Part shown: one piece after another, positions 26,276 through 34,559 of the stretch
Layout: the number at the start of each line of letters is the position of its first letter
Position numbering within the stretch: the stretch's first letter is position 1
Origin: Laceyella putida
GTDB lineage: Bacteria > Bacillota > Bacilli > Thermoactinomycetales > Thermoactinomycetaceae
NCBI RefSeq assembly: GCF_042665195.1
Contig: NZ_JBHTBW010000025.1
Coordinates: 1 to 64,000, forward strand
Length of the DNA stretch: 64,000 nt
Direction: 5' to 3'
The notes under the pieces: generated by a model
What the model saw: the letters and a program-made list of their open reading frames with translations, nothing else
Database searches by the model: none
Told to the model about the DNA's origin: nothing
Made by a program: the position numbers and the translations under genes

Positions 26276-26518
26276 GAACTCATCTCCTTTAATCCTGCCA
26301 CACACTACACAATAATGAGAAATTTGCAACCCTCTTCACAAAGAAGAAGATGGATCAATGCTTCCTTGTGAGTGATAGCATTTTCATGTATTAATTCTAG
26401 TCCTCTACTCGGTAAAAAGCAACCGGATAAAGGCCCCTATCATACGAATTTCTCTTTTTTTTAATCATATAATCCTTTTTGTGAAAATGAGATCCGCCTG
26501 GCTTCTTTTTTTAACGTT

Positions 26519-27466
26519 TTATGAAGACAGATGTTTTTTGTAGAAGCGACTTCCGTTTTTCCATGCCCATTTTATGATCAGGTCATCCGCATAATGTTTA
26601 TGGAGCGCCTCCAGTAAATGCGGAAGATGCTTATAGCTTTCCAGATGGGACACCTTGCTGTCCAGCCCGTCAAAATCCGAACCGAAAAACAGATGATCCT
26701 CCCCCCCGAGCGTGCACACATGCTCAATGTGCCTGAGCAAATGATCAATGGTGGCCTCCACTGAAGGCTTATGTATAAAAGCGGGCACAAAGGTCATGCC
26801 AATCAAGCCATCTCGGTCAATGAGCGCTTTGATCTGCTCATCTTCCAAATTGCGTTTGTGCGGGCAAAGGACTCGGCAATTGGAATGGGAAGCAAGGATC
26901 GGTAGCTCTTTTTCTTCAATCACTTCCCAAAATCCTCCATCCGAGAGATGGGAAACGTCCAAGATCATGCCCAGCCGTTTCATCTCTGCGATCACTTGCC
27001 GGCCAAAACAAGTCAGCCCCCCGCCGCGCTCTTCCAAAATGCCATCGGCCACATCATTGGCATAGTTCCATGTCAGTCCCATTTGTCGCACCCCAAGCCG
27101 ATAAAACAAACGCAAATTGGCAAGATCCCCCTGAAGCGCATCGGCTCCTTCCAGCAACAACAGCGCCCCCATGCGGTCCCGGCTACATTCTTCCAACTGG
27201 TTTCCTTCTGTAAGTAGGAAAACCCGCGACCCATCGCGAACTATTTCCTCATAGAAATAATCCACCTCTTTGAGTGCCACGGACAACCGATGATGCTTGG
27301 GCACAGATTCCGGGGTCCAGACGGCGAATACCTGCATGACGACATTGGCTTCCCACAGGTGATGATATGAACTGTCCAATGAAGACTGAGGATGATAAAA
27401 AGATCGGTACTTCGGATCACGCCACATTTTACTTAGCACATCACAATGCCCATCCAGCCACTGCAT
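26519..27466 (-). CDS. Membrane dipeptidase, peptidase family M19
   Basis: Zinc dipeptidase of the renal dipeptidase family, 315 residues, without a signal peptide and so probably cytoplasmic. Metal-binding positions are visible: DGHCDV (HxD), the glutamate in LLLLEGADAL, LDVSHLSDGGF and ASHSNCR, plus GSDFDG near the end. These enzymes cleave dipeptides, often with D-residues. ATG 27466 is preferred because GGAGGG lies 9 bases upstream; the GTG at 27475 would touch the Shine-Dalgarno sequence. It lies between spoVS and korA. Confidence 0.88.
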   Translation of the reverse strand: MQWLDGHCDVLSKMWRDPKYRSFYHPQSSLDSSYHHLWEANVVMQVFAVWTPESVPKHHRLSVALKEVDYFYEEIVRDGSRVFLLTEGNQLEECSRDRMGALLLLEGADALQGDLANLRLFYRLGVRQMGLTWNYANDVADGILEERGGGLTCFGRQVIAEMKRLGMILDVSHLSDGGFWEVIEEKELPILASHSNCRVLCPHKRNLEDEQIKALIDRDGLIGMTFVPAFIHKPSVEATIDHLLRHIEHVCTLGGEDHLFFGSDFDGLDSKVSHLESYKHLPHLLEALHKHYADDLIIKWAWKNGSRFYKKHLSS

Positions 27467-27490
27467 CCACTTCACCCTCCGCTTAAAAAA

Positions 27491-27518
27491 AAACCTGTCT
27501 ATATGAATAAACAGGTTT
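27491..27518 (-). terminator. Terminator after spoVS
   Basis: AAACCTGT and ACAGGTTT pair around a 12-base loop with long A/T runs outside, between the dipeptidase and spoVS genes. Confidence 0.75.
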
Positions 27519-27542
27519 TTTCGAATATATTGATTCTGTAAA

Positions 27543-27803
27543 TTAGCGAGGTTCCACGATTAATTTAATCGCAGTACGCTCTTCACCATCGATCACAATA
27601 TCCGTAAAGGCCGGAATGCAAATGAGATCAATCCCACTCGGCGCAACAAACCCTCGTGCAATCGCAACCGCTTTAACAGCTTGATTTAGCGCTCCTGCGC
27701 CAATCGCTTGCATCTCTGCTTGACCACGTTCACGCAAGACCCCGGCGAGTGCACCAGCAACAGAATTCGGATTAGATTTTGCTGAAACTTTTAATACTTC
27801 CAT
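27543..27803 (-). CDS. spoVS: Stage V sporulation protein S
   Basis: Highly conserved protein of 86 residues (VLKVSAKSNPNSVAGALAG, QAVKAVAIARGFVAPSG), required in B. subtilis for coat assembly and heat resistance and an Alba-like nucleic-acid-binding fold. The family role in sporulation is established; its biochemical role is not. ATG 27803 has GAGGAGGTACC upstream. A sigma-H type promoter precedes it. Confidence 0.95.
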   Translation of the reverse strand: MEVLKVSAKSNPNSVAGALAGVLRERGQAEMQAIGAGALNQAVKAVAIARGFVAPSGIDLICIPAFTDIVIDGEERTAIKLIVEPR

Positions 27804-27849
27804 GAAGGTACCTCCTCGATGGTTGGAGTGAGTCCACTACTTTTATCCT

Positions 27850-27875
27850 ATTCGACCAACTCGTAAAAATTCCTT
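27850..27875 (-). promoter_or_regulatory. Putative sigma-H promoter of spoVS
   Basis: On the minus strand AAGGAATTT (27875-27867) and CGAAT (27854-27850) lie 12 bases apart, matching the sigma-H pattern of RnAGGAwwT and nGAAT. B. subtilis spoVS is transcribed by sigma-H, which supports the reading. Confidence 0.55.
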
Positions 27876-27924
27876 CTAATTTACATAGATACGGGTAAAA
27901 AATCATAAATAAATTTATTTATAA

Positions 27925-28722
27925 TCAACCGATTAGAGGCATATCATCATCTATCCGAATCCGTTTTATTTTTTTCGCTTTCTTTGTTTCTTTATTGAAA
28001 TCAAATAAAACCGCATTAAATTGCACCCTTCCCTTGGCCACTTCAAAGCGAACAGGAAGTTGGGTGATAAACCTTTTGATGACCGCGGTCTTTTCCATGC
28101 CGATCACACTGTCATAAGGACCGACCATGCCAACATCAGTCAAATATCCCGTTCCCTTAGGCAATATTTTTTCATCCGCGGTCTGTACATGGGTATGCGT
28201 TCCCACAACAGCCGATACCCTACCATCCACATACCAAGCGAATGCTTGCTTTTCAGATGTAGTTTCAGCATGGAAATCTATTAAAACGTACGCACTTTGC
28301 GAGAGTTGCTTTAATAAGCGGTCTACTGTACGAAACGGACAATCCAAAGCCGATTCCATGTACGCTCTTCCCATCAGATTGATCACAGCCAGTTTGCCCG
28401 CCTTCGTGGACAAGACAGCCATCCCTTTCCCTGGGGTTCCTTCCGGAAAGTTGGCCGGGCGAATCAGGTTCGTTTCGTCATCGATAAAATCAAAAACTTC
28501 CCCTTGCCCCCAAGCGTGGTTACCCAGCGTAACACAATCGATTCCTGCATCCAGCCATTCGCGCACGATTGAGCGTTGAATGCCTCGGCCGTTTGCCGCA
28601 GCGTTTTCGCCGTTTACTACAATCACATCAGGTGAGTACATTTGCTTTAGTTTTGGTAAATATGTCATAAGTGTTTGGCGACCAATATTTCCTACTACAT
28701 CGCCGATCATCAATACTCTCAT
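27925..28722 (-). CDS. ymdB: YmdB family metallophosphoesterase
   Basis: Metallophosphoesterase of 265 residues. In B. subtilis YmdB hydrolyses 2',3'-cyclic nucleotides and controls the choice between motility and biofilm. Metal-site motifs: IGDVVGNIGRQ, VVNGENAAANGRG, TLGNHAWG, DFHAETTSEKQA and GTHTHVQTAD. It lies immediately downstream of rny, the conserved order, after a terminator overlapping the rny stop. ATG 28722 follows TTGGAGG with a spacing of 12. Confidence 0.93.
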   Translation of the reverse strand: MRVLMIGDVVGNIGRQTLMTYLPKLKQMYSPDVIVVNGENAAANGRGIQRSIVREWLDAGIDCVTLGNHAWGQGEVFDFIDDETNLIRPANFPEGTPGKGMAVLSTKAGKLAVINLMGRAYMESALDCPFRTVDRLLKQLSQSAYVLIDFHAETTSEKQAFAWYVDGRVSAVVGTHTHVQTADEKILPKGTGYLTDVGMVGPYDSVIGMEKTAVIKRFITQLPVRFEVAKGRVQFNAVLFDFNKETKKAKKIKRIRIDDDMPLIG

Positions 28723-28754
28723 AAATGGTTTGAGCCTCCAAACTCCTTTGTAAA

Positions 28755-28786
28755 AAAATAAAGCGGCCCGAAGGCCACTTTATTTT
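28755..28786 (-). terminator. Terminator overlapping the rny stop codon
   Basis: AAAATAAAG and CTTTATTTT plus GGCC/GGCC form a stem with one mismatch and a TTCG loop on the minus strand. The left arm includes the TAA of rny, so release and termination are close together. Confidence 0.75.
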
Positions 28787-30324
28787 GCGTACTCAACCGA
28801 TCTCGTCTCCCGGATGACCGTCACTTTAATATGGCCGGGATAATCTAATTGATTTTCGATTTGCTTCGTGATTTCACGGGCCAAACGTGTAGCTTCTGCA
28901 TCATCCACTTCATCCGGTTTTACAATGATCCGCACTTCTCTTCCCGCTTGAATGGCATATGATTTTTCCACACCATCAAAAGACTCACAGATTTCCTCAA
29001 GCTTCTCAAGACGTTTGATGTACGCTTCAAGCGTCTCCCTTCGCGCACCCGGCCTTGCCGCGGACAACGCGTCTGCCGCTCTGACCAGGACCGCGATCAC
29101 GCTGGTCGCTTCACAGTCCCCATGGTGGGAAGCGATGCTGTTGATGACAACAGGATGTTCATTGTATTTCTTTGCCAGCTCCACGCCGATATCCACGTGT
29201 GACCCTTCAATTTCGTGGTCAATCGCTTTACCTATATCGTGCAAAAGACCCGCCCGCTTGGCTAAGTGAATGTCTTCACCCAGTTCAGCAGCCAATAGTC
29301 CAGCCAAATGAGCTACCTCCATGGAATGTTTCAACACATTCTGTCCATAGCTTGTACGGAATTTCAATCGACCAATGATCTTGATCAAATCCGGATGTAA
29401 ACCATGCACGCCTGTTTCAAATGTGGCTTGCTCCCCGTATTCACGGATGCGCTCGTCCACATCCCGGCGCGATTTTTCCACCATCTCTTCAATCCTCGCT
29501 GGGTGAATGCGCCCATCTGCCACCAGTTTTTCCAGTGCCACTCGGGCCACCTCGCGACGAATGGGGTCAAATCCAGACAAGATGACTGCCTCTGGCGTAT
29601 CGTCAATGATGAGATCAATACCGGTCAATGTTTCCAAGGTACGAATGTTACGCCCTTCCCGACCGATAATTCGTCCTTTCATCTCATCGTTCGGCAAGGA
29701 TACCACGGAAACGGTGGTTTCCGCCACATGATCCGCCGCACAGCGTTGGATAGCCAACGACAAAATCCGGCGGGCCCGTCGATCCCCTTCTTCTGTGGCC
29801 TGCTGTTCCATCTCTTTAATGATTTGCGCAGTTTCATGACGCATCTCATTCTCCACTTTCGCCAGAATGAGTTGTCTTGCTTCTTCGGTGGTTAATCCAG
29901 ATATCCGTTCCATTTCTCTTCTCTGTTCCTGGTATAGCCCATCAATCTCTAGTTGACGTAGCTCTATTTCCTTCTCTTTCCTGTTCAGCTCGTCGTCACG
30001 CTGTTCAATCGCGTGTTGTTTGCGTTCAAGGGTCTCTTCTTTTTGGTTTAAACGGCGTTCGATTCGCTGCAATTCGTTACGCTGCTCACGAATCTCCTTT
30101 TCTGCTTCACTGCGCAGGCGATGTGCTTCGTCTCTAGCTTCAAAGATTTTTTCTTTTTTTAGCGCTTCTGCTTCTTTGTCAGCTTTCTCTATGATCTCAG
30201 CAGCTTCTTTCTCGGCACTTCCGATCCGTGCTTCTGCTGCCGTTTTTCGCATCCAGTATCCTGCACCGAGTCCGACTCCGAGAGAGGCAAACAGCAGAAT
30301 GATGTCAATCGGTTCAAACACCAT
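28780..30324 (-). CDS. rny: Ribonuclease Y
   Basis: Membrane-anchored endoribonuclease that starts mRNA decay, 514 residues. A single N-terminal membrane helix (PIDIILLFASLGVGLGAGYW) is followed by a long charged coiled coil (about 30-170), a KH domain (IGREGRNIRTLETLTGIDLIIDDT) and an HD hydrolase domain (LLHDIGKAIDHEIEGSHVDIG). ATG 30324 puts the helix right at the N-terminus, as in other RNase Y; GTG 30339 overlaps the Shine-Dalgarno and is less likely. A hairpin with a T-run lies just upstream of the ribosome binding site. Confidence 0.95.
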   Translation of the reverse strand: MVFEPIDIILLFASLGVGLGAGYWMRKTAAEARIGSAEKEAAEIIEKADKEAEALKKEKIFEARDEAHRLRSEAEKEIREQRNELQRIERRLNQKEETLERKQHAIEQRDDELNRKEKEIELRQLEIDGLYQEQRREMERISGLTTEEARQLILAKVENEMRHETAQIIKEMEQQATEEGDRRARRILSLAIQRCAADHVAETTVSVVSLPNDEMKGRIIGREGRNIRTLETLTGIDLIIDDTPEAVILSGFDPIRREVARVALEKLVADGRIHPARIEEMVEKSRRDVDERIREYGEQATFETGVHGLHPDLIKIIGRLKFRTSYGQNVLKHSMEVAHLAGLLAAELGEDIHLAKRAGLLHDIGKAIDHEIEGSHVDIGVELAKKYNEHPVVINSIASHHGDCEATSVIAVLVRAADALSAARPGARRETLEAYIKRLEKLEEICESFDGVEKSYAIQAGREVRIIVKPDEVDDAEATRLAREITKQIENQLDYPGHIKVTVIRETRSVEYAK

Positions 30325-30359
30325 CGATCCTTCGCTCACCTCCTCTTTCTCTATTTAGA

Positions 30360-30385
30360 AAAACAAGACCGATGAACTCGGTCTT
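30360..30385 (-). terminator. Hairpin with T-run upstream of rny (terminator or attenuator)
   Basis: AAGACCGA and TCGGTCTT form an 8-bp stem around GTTCA on the minus strand, followed by GTTTTTC, only about 15 bases before the rny Shine-Dalgarno. It may end the recA-to-rad50 transcript or act as an attenuator in the rny leader. A second hairpin (GCTGG/CCAGC) lies about 60 bases upstream. Confidence 0.55.
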
Positions 30386-30537
30386 CGCTTGATAGTCCGT
30401 CGTCATGTCTTGCTATACCAGGTGAAGGCTGGATAAAACCAGCTAGAACCATTTTCCACTATGCTAACATACGTTTTCACTTGGAACCAGAGGTATCTCT
30501 CCTTCTATAAGGCAAAGATACAACTCAATTGTATTAT

Positions 30538-31212
30538 TTATGCAATCCCATTGTCAAGGCGACGGCTTTTTTCCACGTCCGATTTTCCGCCCTGCAGCCG
30601 CACAAAGTAAGCCGCATCGGCCGATTCGGTAAAATGGATGTTATGGGTGACCAAAATCACTTGCCGCCCAAAGGTCTCACCGACCGACTTGAGGAATTCA
30701 ATCATCGGCACGATATAATCCTCACTCACATGCTTTCCCGGTTCATCCAGAATAATCGGTCCGCTCAAGCGGGGCTTTATCGTTTCAATCAACGCAATGC
30801 GCAGGGCCAACGAGACAATGTCGACAATGCCCCCACCCCTAGCCTCTTGCGGCCTGTTTTTAATTTCTTGCCCATCCCATGTGGAAACGACATAAAATTC
30901 CGCTGTGGGCGTTCCCCCGTGATCCTTCAGTTCAATTTCAAAACGGAACACCGAACCAAAGACATATTTTAAGGCATTGGTCACCAACGTCTCCAATTGT
31001 TGTTTCGCCTGTTCGCGGGCGTGCTCCGCCGACAATTGGAACAGCACACGCACCTTCTCCAGCAAATCTCGTTCCTTTAGGCACAGTTGCCACCGTTCTT
31101 CCGTTTGCTTCAGTTGGCCCAGGTAAAGGTCCCGTTCCGATTTGCGCACGATCAACTGGTTTTTGGCTTCTGTCAATGCTTCTCTCAACTGCGTAAACGA
31201 AGACTCAACCAT
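30538..31212 (-). CDS. Rad50/SbcC-like ATPase, C-terminal half (signature and Walker B)
   Basis: Protein of 224 residues that looks like the C-terminal lobe of an SMC/Rad50 ATPase without its Walker A. The first 90 residues are charged and coiled-coil-like. Then come a signature-like ARGGGIVDIVSLALRIAL, Walker B SGPIILDEPGKHV with the catalytic glutamate, and the switch histidine in QVILVTHNIHF. It must pair with the N-terminal lobe encoded two genes upstream (31464-32912). Start ATG 31212 is one base past the preceding stop. The split is seen directly; the joint function is inferred. Confidence 0.78.
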   Translation of the reverse strand: MVESSFTQLREALTEAKNQLIVRKSERDLYLGQLKQTEERWQLCLKERDLLEKVRVLFQLSAEHAREQAKQQLETLVTNALKYVFGSVFRFEIELKDHGGTPTAEFYVVSTWDGQEIKNRPQEARGGGIVDIVSLALRIALIETIKPRLSGPIILDEPGKHVSEDYIVPMIEFLKSVGETFGRQVILVTHNIHFTESADAAYFVRLQGGKSDVEKSRRLDNGIA

Positions 31213-31213
31213 G

Positions 31214-31459
31214 TCACTTTCTCAGCTCCTGCGGCAGATAACTCCACGCTTTTTGCAGTTCTTCGTTAATCTCTTTCTCTAGGCGGCGAATCTCCTCTTC
31301 CAATTGCTCTGGTTCCACTCCCAGTTCGCGTACCTCTTTGATGATCTCCTCTTCGTTGCGCATCAGGCTTTCCAATTTACCCTCTGCTTTCAAAAGCTCA
31401 TTTTTCGCTTTTTCCGTTTGCGCCCGCAACAGTTCAATGTTTTTTTCGATTTGGTTCAT
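31214..31459 (-). CDS. Small coiled-coil protein between two Rad50-like halves
   Basis: Protein of 81 residues made almost entirely of heptad-like charged sequence (for example KAKNELLKAEGKLESLMRNE and EQLEEEIRRLEKEINEELQ). There is no catalytic motif. Its position, 4 bases after the N-terminal half and 1 base before the C-terminal half, suggests it supplies part of the returning coiled coil of the Rad50-like machine or bridges the pieces. I do not recognise it from a named family. Confidence 0.7.
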   Translation of the reverse strand: MNQIEKNIELLRAQTEKAKNELLKAEGKLESLMRNEEEIIKEVRELGVEPEQLEEEIRRLEKEINEELQKAWSYLPQELRK

Positions 31460-31463
31460 CGGT

Positions 31464-32912
31464 CTACCCTCCCAAATATTCGTGGATCAAGTGTTCCATA
31501 TCATGTTCTTCAATCGGTCTTTTGCACATTGGACAGTTCCCCAACTTCTTCATCTCGTCGGCCAGCTTTTGCGTTAACTGTTTGATTTCTTCTTTTTTAT
31601 CGCGGCAGAATTCCGTGCCAATCTTCACCCGCGCCGTCACATCCGCCCATTGTTTATGGAGATCGGTCAGCCGTTTTAATCGTTCCTTCTTCTCGGACAA
31701 AGCGGGCAGTGTCTCTTGCCATACCGCCCGAGCATGGCGGTTGCGCTCAAGCGTCTTCTTCCATTGGCCGCTCTCCTGCCGAATCAGTGTCCATTTTCGC
31801 TGCAACTGCTCCAATTTGGCCACGCGGTTCACTTGTTTTTGGAGCCGCCCAACCACAAGGTCGGCATCCCGCACTTGAGCCAGGGCTTGCAAGCGCTTCT
31901 CCACACGAATGCGTTCTGCGTGATGTTCATCCCATTTGCGCTTGCTTTCTACATAGCGCGCCAACATGACATGGTGTTGCTTAAGCGAAACCAGCCCCGC
32001 TTCCAACTGCGGAAGTGACGCGGAAGCTTCGATGATGCGCTTCACCTTTGTTTTTTCTATCTGCAAGCGTCCCCATTGCTCATGGTATCTGGTCAACAAA
32101 CGGTAATGATACTTTTGCTGTTCCAAACGGTGAACCAGCTTCTCCACTTGCGGCAACTGACGCAAACTGGCGATAAATTGTTCCGTCCCCGCTTTGGCCT
32201 TACTTACGAGCCCCAACTGTTCTTGGGCCTTGCTCAGTCGTTCACACAACTCCTGCTTCTGGATGGCCTTAAGATATGCCTCTTCTGCCCGAGCCACTTG
32301 CTCTTCCAATTCCGCAATATTTTCATACGGTTGCAACTTTTCGTTTATCTCATCCCTGGTTTGCTCAAGCCGCTTGATCTCCGCATTCATCTGCTGACGG
32401 TCGCTGCTCGCTTTTTTCAAAGCATTGTCAATCAGGTGCGCACCGCTGATCCGTCCAATCGTCTTCGCTTTGTTCTGATTGGACTCAAACAAAAGAAAAG
32501 GGCTTTCCAATTGGGTGCCAAAATGGACATATAATTCCTTCTGATCCAACTTGATTGGCTCAATTCGGTGCACATCCACGATTTCCTGCGGCACGGTATT
32601 GCCAAATCCCTCAAATACCCGCTCTTCTTCCCCCGGTTTTCGCAGAATATAGCGATTGATCGAGGAACTGCGCACCCGAACCACTTCTGTCCCATCAGCA
32701 AAGGTTAAGCTGACCCGGCACTCTTTGGCACCGCTTCGAATGTAATCAGACCCGCGCGGAACATTGAACAACACCCAGCGAATGGCGCGCAAGATCGCGC
32801 TCTTGCCGCTGTCAGAGGGGCCGACAAATACATTTAAACCATCCGAGAAGTCAATCGTCGTGTGCTGGTGCGATTGAAAATTCTCGATTACCAATCTCTT
32901 AAATGTACTCAA
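31464..32912 (-). CDS. Rad50/SbcC-like ATPase, N-terminal half ending at the zinc hook
   Basis: Protein of 482 residues with the N-terminal lobe of an SMC/Rad50 ATPase: LVIENFQSHQHTTIDF, Walker A FVGPSDSGKSAILRA, then long coiled coil from about 170 to 455. At residues 460-463 it has CPMC, the zinc-hook CxxC at the tip of the Rad50 coil, and it ends 19 residues later. The returning coil, signature motif and Walker B are missing here and are found in separate genes downstream. Start TTG 32912 overlaps the nuclease gene stop (TTGA) and follows GGGGAGG. Confidence 0.85.
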   Translation of the reverse strand: MSTFKRLVIENFQSHQHTTIDFSDGLNVFVGPSDSGKSAILRAIRWVLFNVPRGSDYIRSGAKECRVSLTFADGTEVVRVRSSSINRYILRKPGEEERVFEGFGNTVPQEIVDVHRIEPIKLDQKELYVHFGTQLESPFLLFESNQNKAKTIGRISGAHLIDNALKKASSDRQQMNAEIKRLEQTRDEINEKLQPYENIAELEEQVARAEEAYLKAIQKQELCERLSKAQEQLGLVSKAKAGTEQFIASLRQLPQVEKLVHRLEQQKYHYRLLTRYHEQWGRLQIEKTKVKRIIEASASLPQLEAGLVSLKQHHVMLARYVESKRKWDEHHAERIRVEKRLQALAQVRDADLVVGRLQKQVNRVAKLEQLQRKWTLIRQESGQWKKTLERNRHARAVWQETLPALSEKKERLKRLTDLHKQWADVTARVKIGTEFCRDKKEEIKQLTQKLADEMKKLGNCPMCKRPIEEHDMEHLIHEYLGG

Positions 32913-33889
32913 TATGAAGCCTCCCCTTCCTCTTGTTCGATGGCGATGCGCCGTTGGGCTTCAAATTTGACTTCCTCATCGATTCCATTGATGCGCGAGA
33001 TTTCATCGATAATATCTAACACATCGACTGCTTGGAAATCCGTCGCCGAGCGGATCTGCTGGACGAAGGAAGCCAACTGCTCCTGGCGGTACATGGTTTT
33101 TTCGATATAGGAGCGGTCCAACACCTCTTCTCCACGGGTGGCGGAACTTAACGGAATCATGTTGATCTGGATCGCCTCCCCCAATTCGATCAACGCGATC
33201 TGAGGCATCCGCTTGATTTCCGAAGGGTGGTTATTGATACGGGCAAGCGCTCCCGGGTTGACGATATATTTGCCGTTGCGGTGTTGGAGCGGGAAACCGG
33301 CATGGTAATGACCCGTTAACAAAATATCCACCGCATCACACCAGACATCCCCTATCATCGTATGGGGAACCCCGTCCGGCAACGCGCGATCGACCAGCAT
33401 GCCATGCACTATATGGATGCAGTAGTTGGCCTCACATTCATTTTCCACATGGTAATCCAAGGCAACATCCCGTTTATCTAAGTCATAGTGAAACGGTTGT
33501 CCGCTAATCTGAACAACTAAGCCATCCTTCTCCAACTTGACCTTTTCCTTTTCACCAATCAGGCGGATCGTCCCAAACGCATCCAACAAGCCCAACATGG
33601 TGCGTTCAATGGTGCTTGGATTATGGCCATAAATATCATGATTTCCGGCGATGGCATAAATGGGCGCGCGGAACCGTCGAAAAACTTGGGCAAACTCACG
33701 CACAACCGCCGGAGACAGGTTGGGGCGATCAAACACATCGCCCCCATGCAATACAAAATCGACCTGTTCCCGTTCAGCGATTTCAATCACTTCCTCGATT
33801 TTGCGCCGAATGGTGAGTTGAAAATCATCTGTGCGGCTGCGCGGAGAAGTTCCCCGGATATGCGTATCCGTAAAATATAAAATCCGCAT
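32909..33889 (-). CDS. SbcD/Mre11-like metallophosphoesterase
   Basis: Putative DNA double-strand-break nuclease of 326 residues. All phosphoesterase motifs are present in order: FTDTHIRG, LHGGDVFDRP, AGNHDIYGH, HIVHGMLVD and LTGHYHAGF. The last 70 residues probably bind the Rad50-like partner. It overlaps recX by TAATG upstream and the ATPase half downstream by TTGA, so the genes are translated together. The partner arrangement argues for an Mre11-Rad50-type role rather than a general phosphatase. It differs from ordinary SbcD by the split ATPase next to it. Confidence 0.82.
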   Translation of the reverse strand: MRILYFTDTHIRGTSPRSRTDDFQLTIRRKIEEVIEIAEREQVDFVLHGGDVFDRPNLSPAVVREFAQVFRRFRAPIYAIAGNHDIYGHNPSTIERTMLGLLDAFGTIRLIGEKEKVKLEKDGLVVQISGQPFHYDLDKRDVALDYHVENECEANYCIHIVHGMLVDRALPDGVPHTMIGDVWCDAVDILLTGHYHAGFPLQHRNGKYIVNPGALARINNHPSEIKRMPQIALIELGEAIQINMIPLSSATRGEEVLDRSYIEKTMYRQEQLASFVQQIRSATDFQAVDVLDIIDEISRINGIDEEVKFEAQRRIAIEQEEGEASY

Positions 33890-34542
33890 TATCCATTCTC
33901 CTTTTCAGCTTCATCACGCTCACGAAATTCCCGTAATACCGTATATACGAGAGACATGGAATAACCTTGCCGCAATAGATACTGCCCCAATCTGCGCTCA
34001 ATCGTCGGCCAAGGCTCGCCGCATATACGAAGATAGCGCCGTTCGGCAATCTCCATTGCCACCTGGCGCTGTTCCTCTTCATCCATCTCTATAAGCGCCT
34101 CATCAATATAAGATGAAGCCACTCCCTTTTTAGTCAATTCCTGTCGCAAACGAAGCGCACCATATCCCTTGTGCCGATGCCGTTCGGCAACCCAACTCTT
34201 CGCATATTGGCGATCATCCAGAAAACCCTGCGCTTCCATTTCCTCAATCGCCTGTTCACCTAATGCGGGATCATATTCTTTCTGCTTGAGATACTGTCTC
34301 ACCTCATAAACCGTACGCGGCTTATAAGAAAGGTAACGCATCACAGCCTGCTTCACCTTATTGTATTCTTCCGCTTGAAGCAGCTCTTCCCATTGAGCCT
34401 GTTCCAATTCCATCCCTTTGTGCAAATGGAATTTGACCAGCACATCTTCGTGGACGGAACAAACTTCATTCCCATCCACGAAGATCCGGTAGCGCTTGGT
34501 TTGCTTGGAACACTTCTCGATTCGGGTGATTTGGCTAGGCAC
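33889..34542 (-). CDS. recX: Regulatory protein RecX
   Basis: Modulator of RecA filaments, 217 residues, built of three-helix repeats. Recognisable segments are RYLSYKPRTVYEVRQYL, QGFLDDRQYAKSWVAERH and KGYGALRLRQELTKKGV. GTG 34542 has AAGGTG upstream; GTG 34551 is possible but too close to it. It follows recA by about 17 bases, the common order. Confidence 0.9.
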   Translation of the reverse strand: MPSQITRIEKCSKQTKRYRIFVDGNEVCSVHEDVLVKFHLHKGMELEQAQWEELLQAEEYNKVKQAVMRYLSYKPRTVYEVRQYLKQKEYDPALGEQAIEEMEAQGFLDDRQYAKSWVAERHRHKGYGALRLRQELTKKGVASSYIDEALIEMDEEEQRQVAMEIAERRYLRICGEPWPTIERRLGQYLLRQGYSMSLVYTVLREFRERDEAEKENG

Positions 34543-34559
34543 TTGAATCACCTTTCAGC

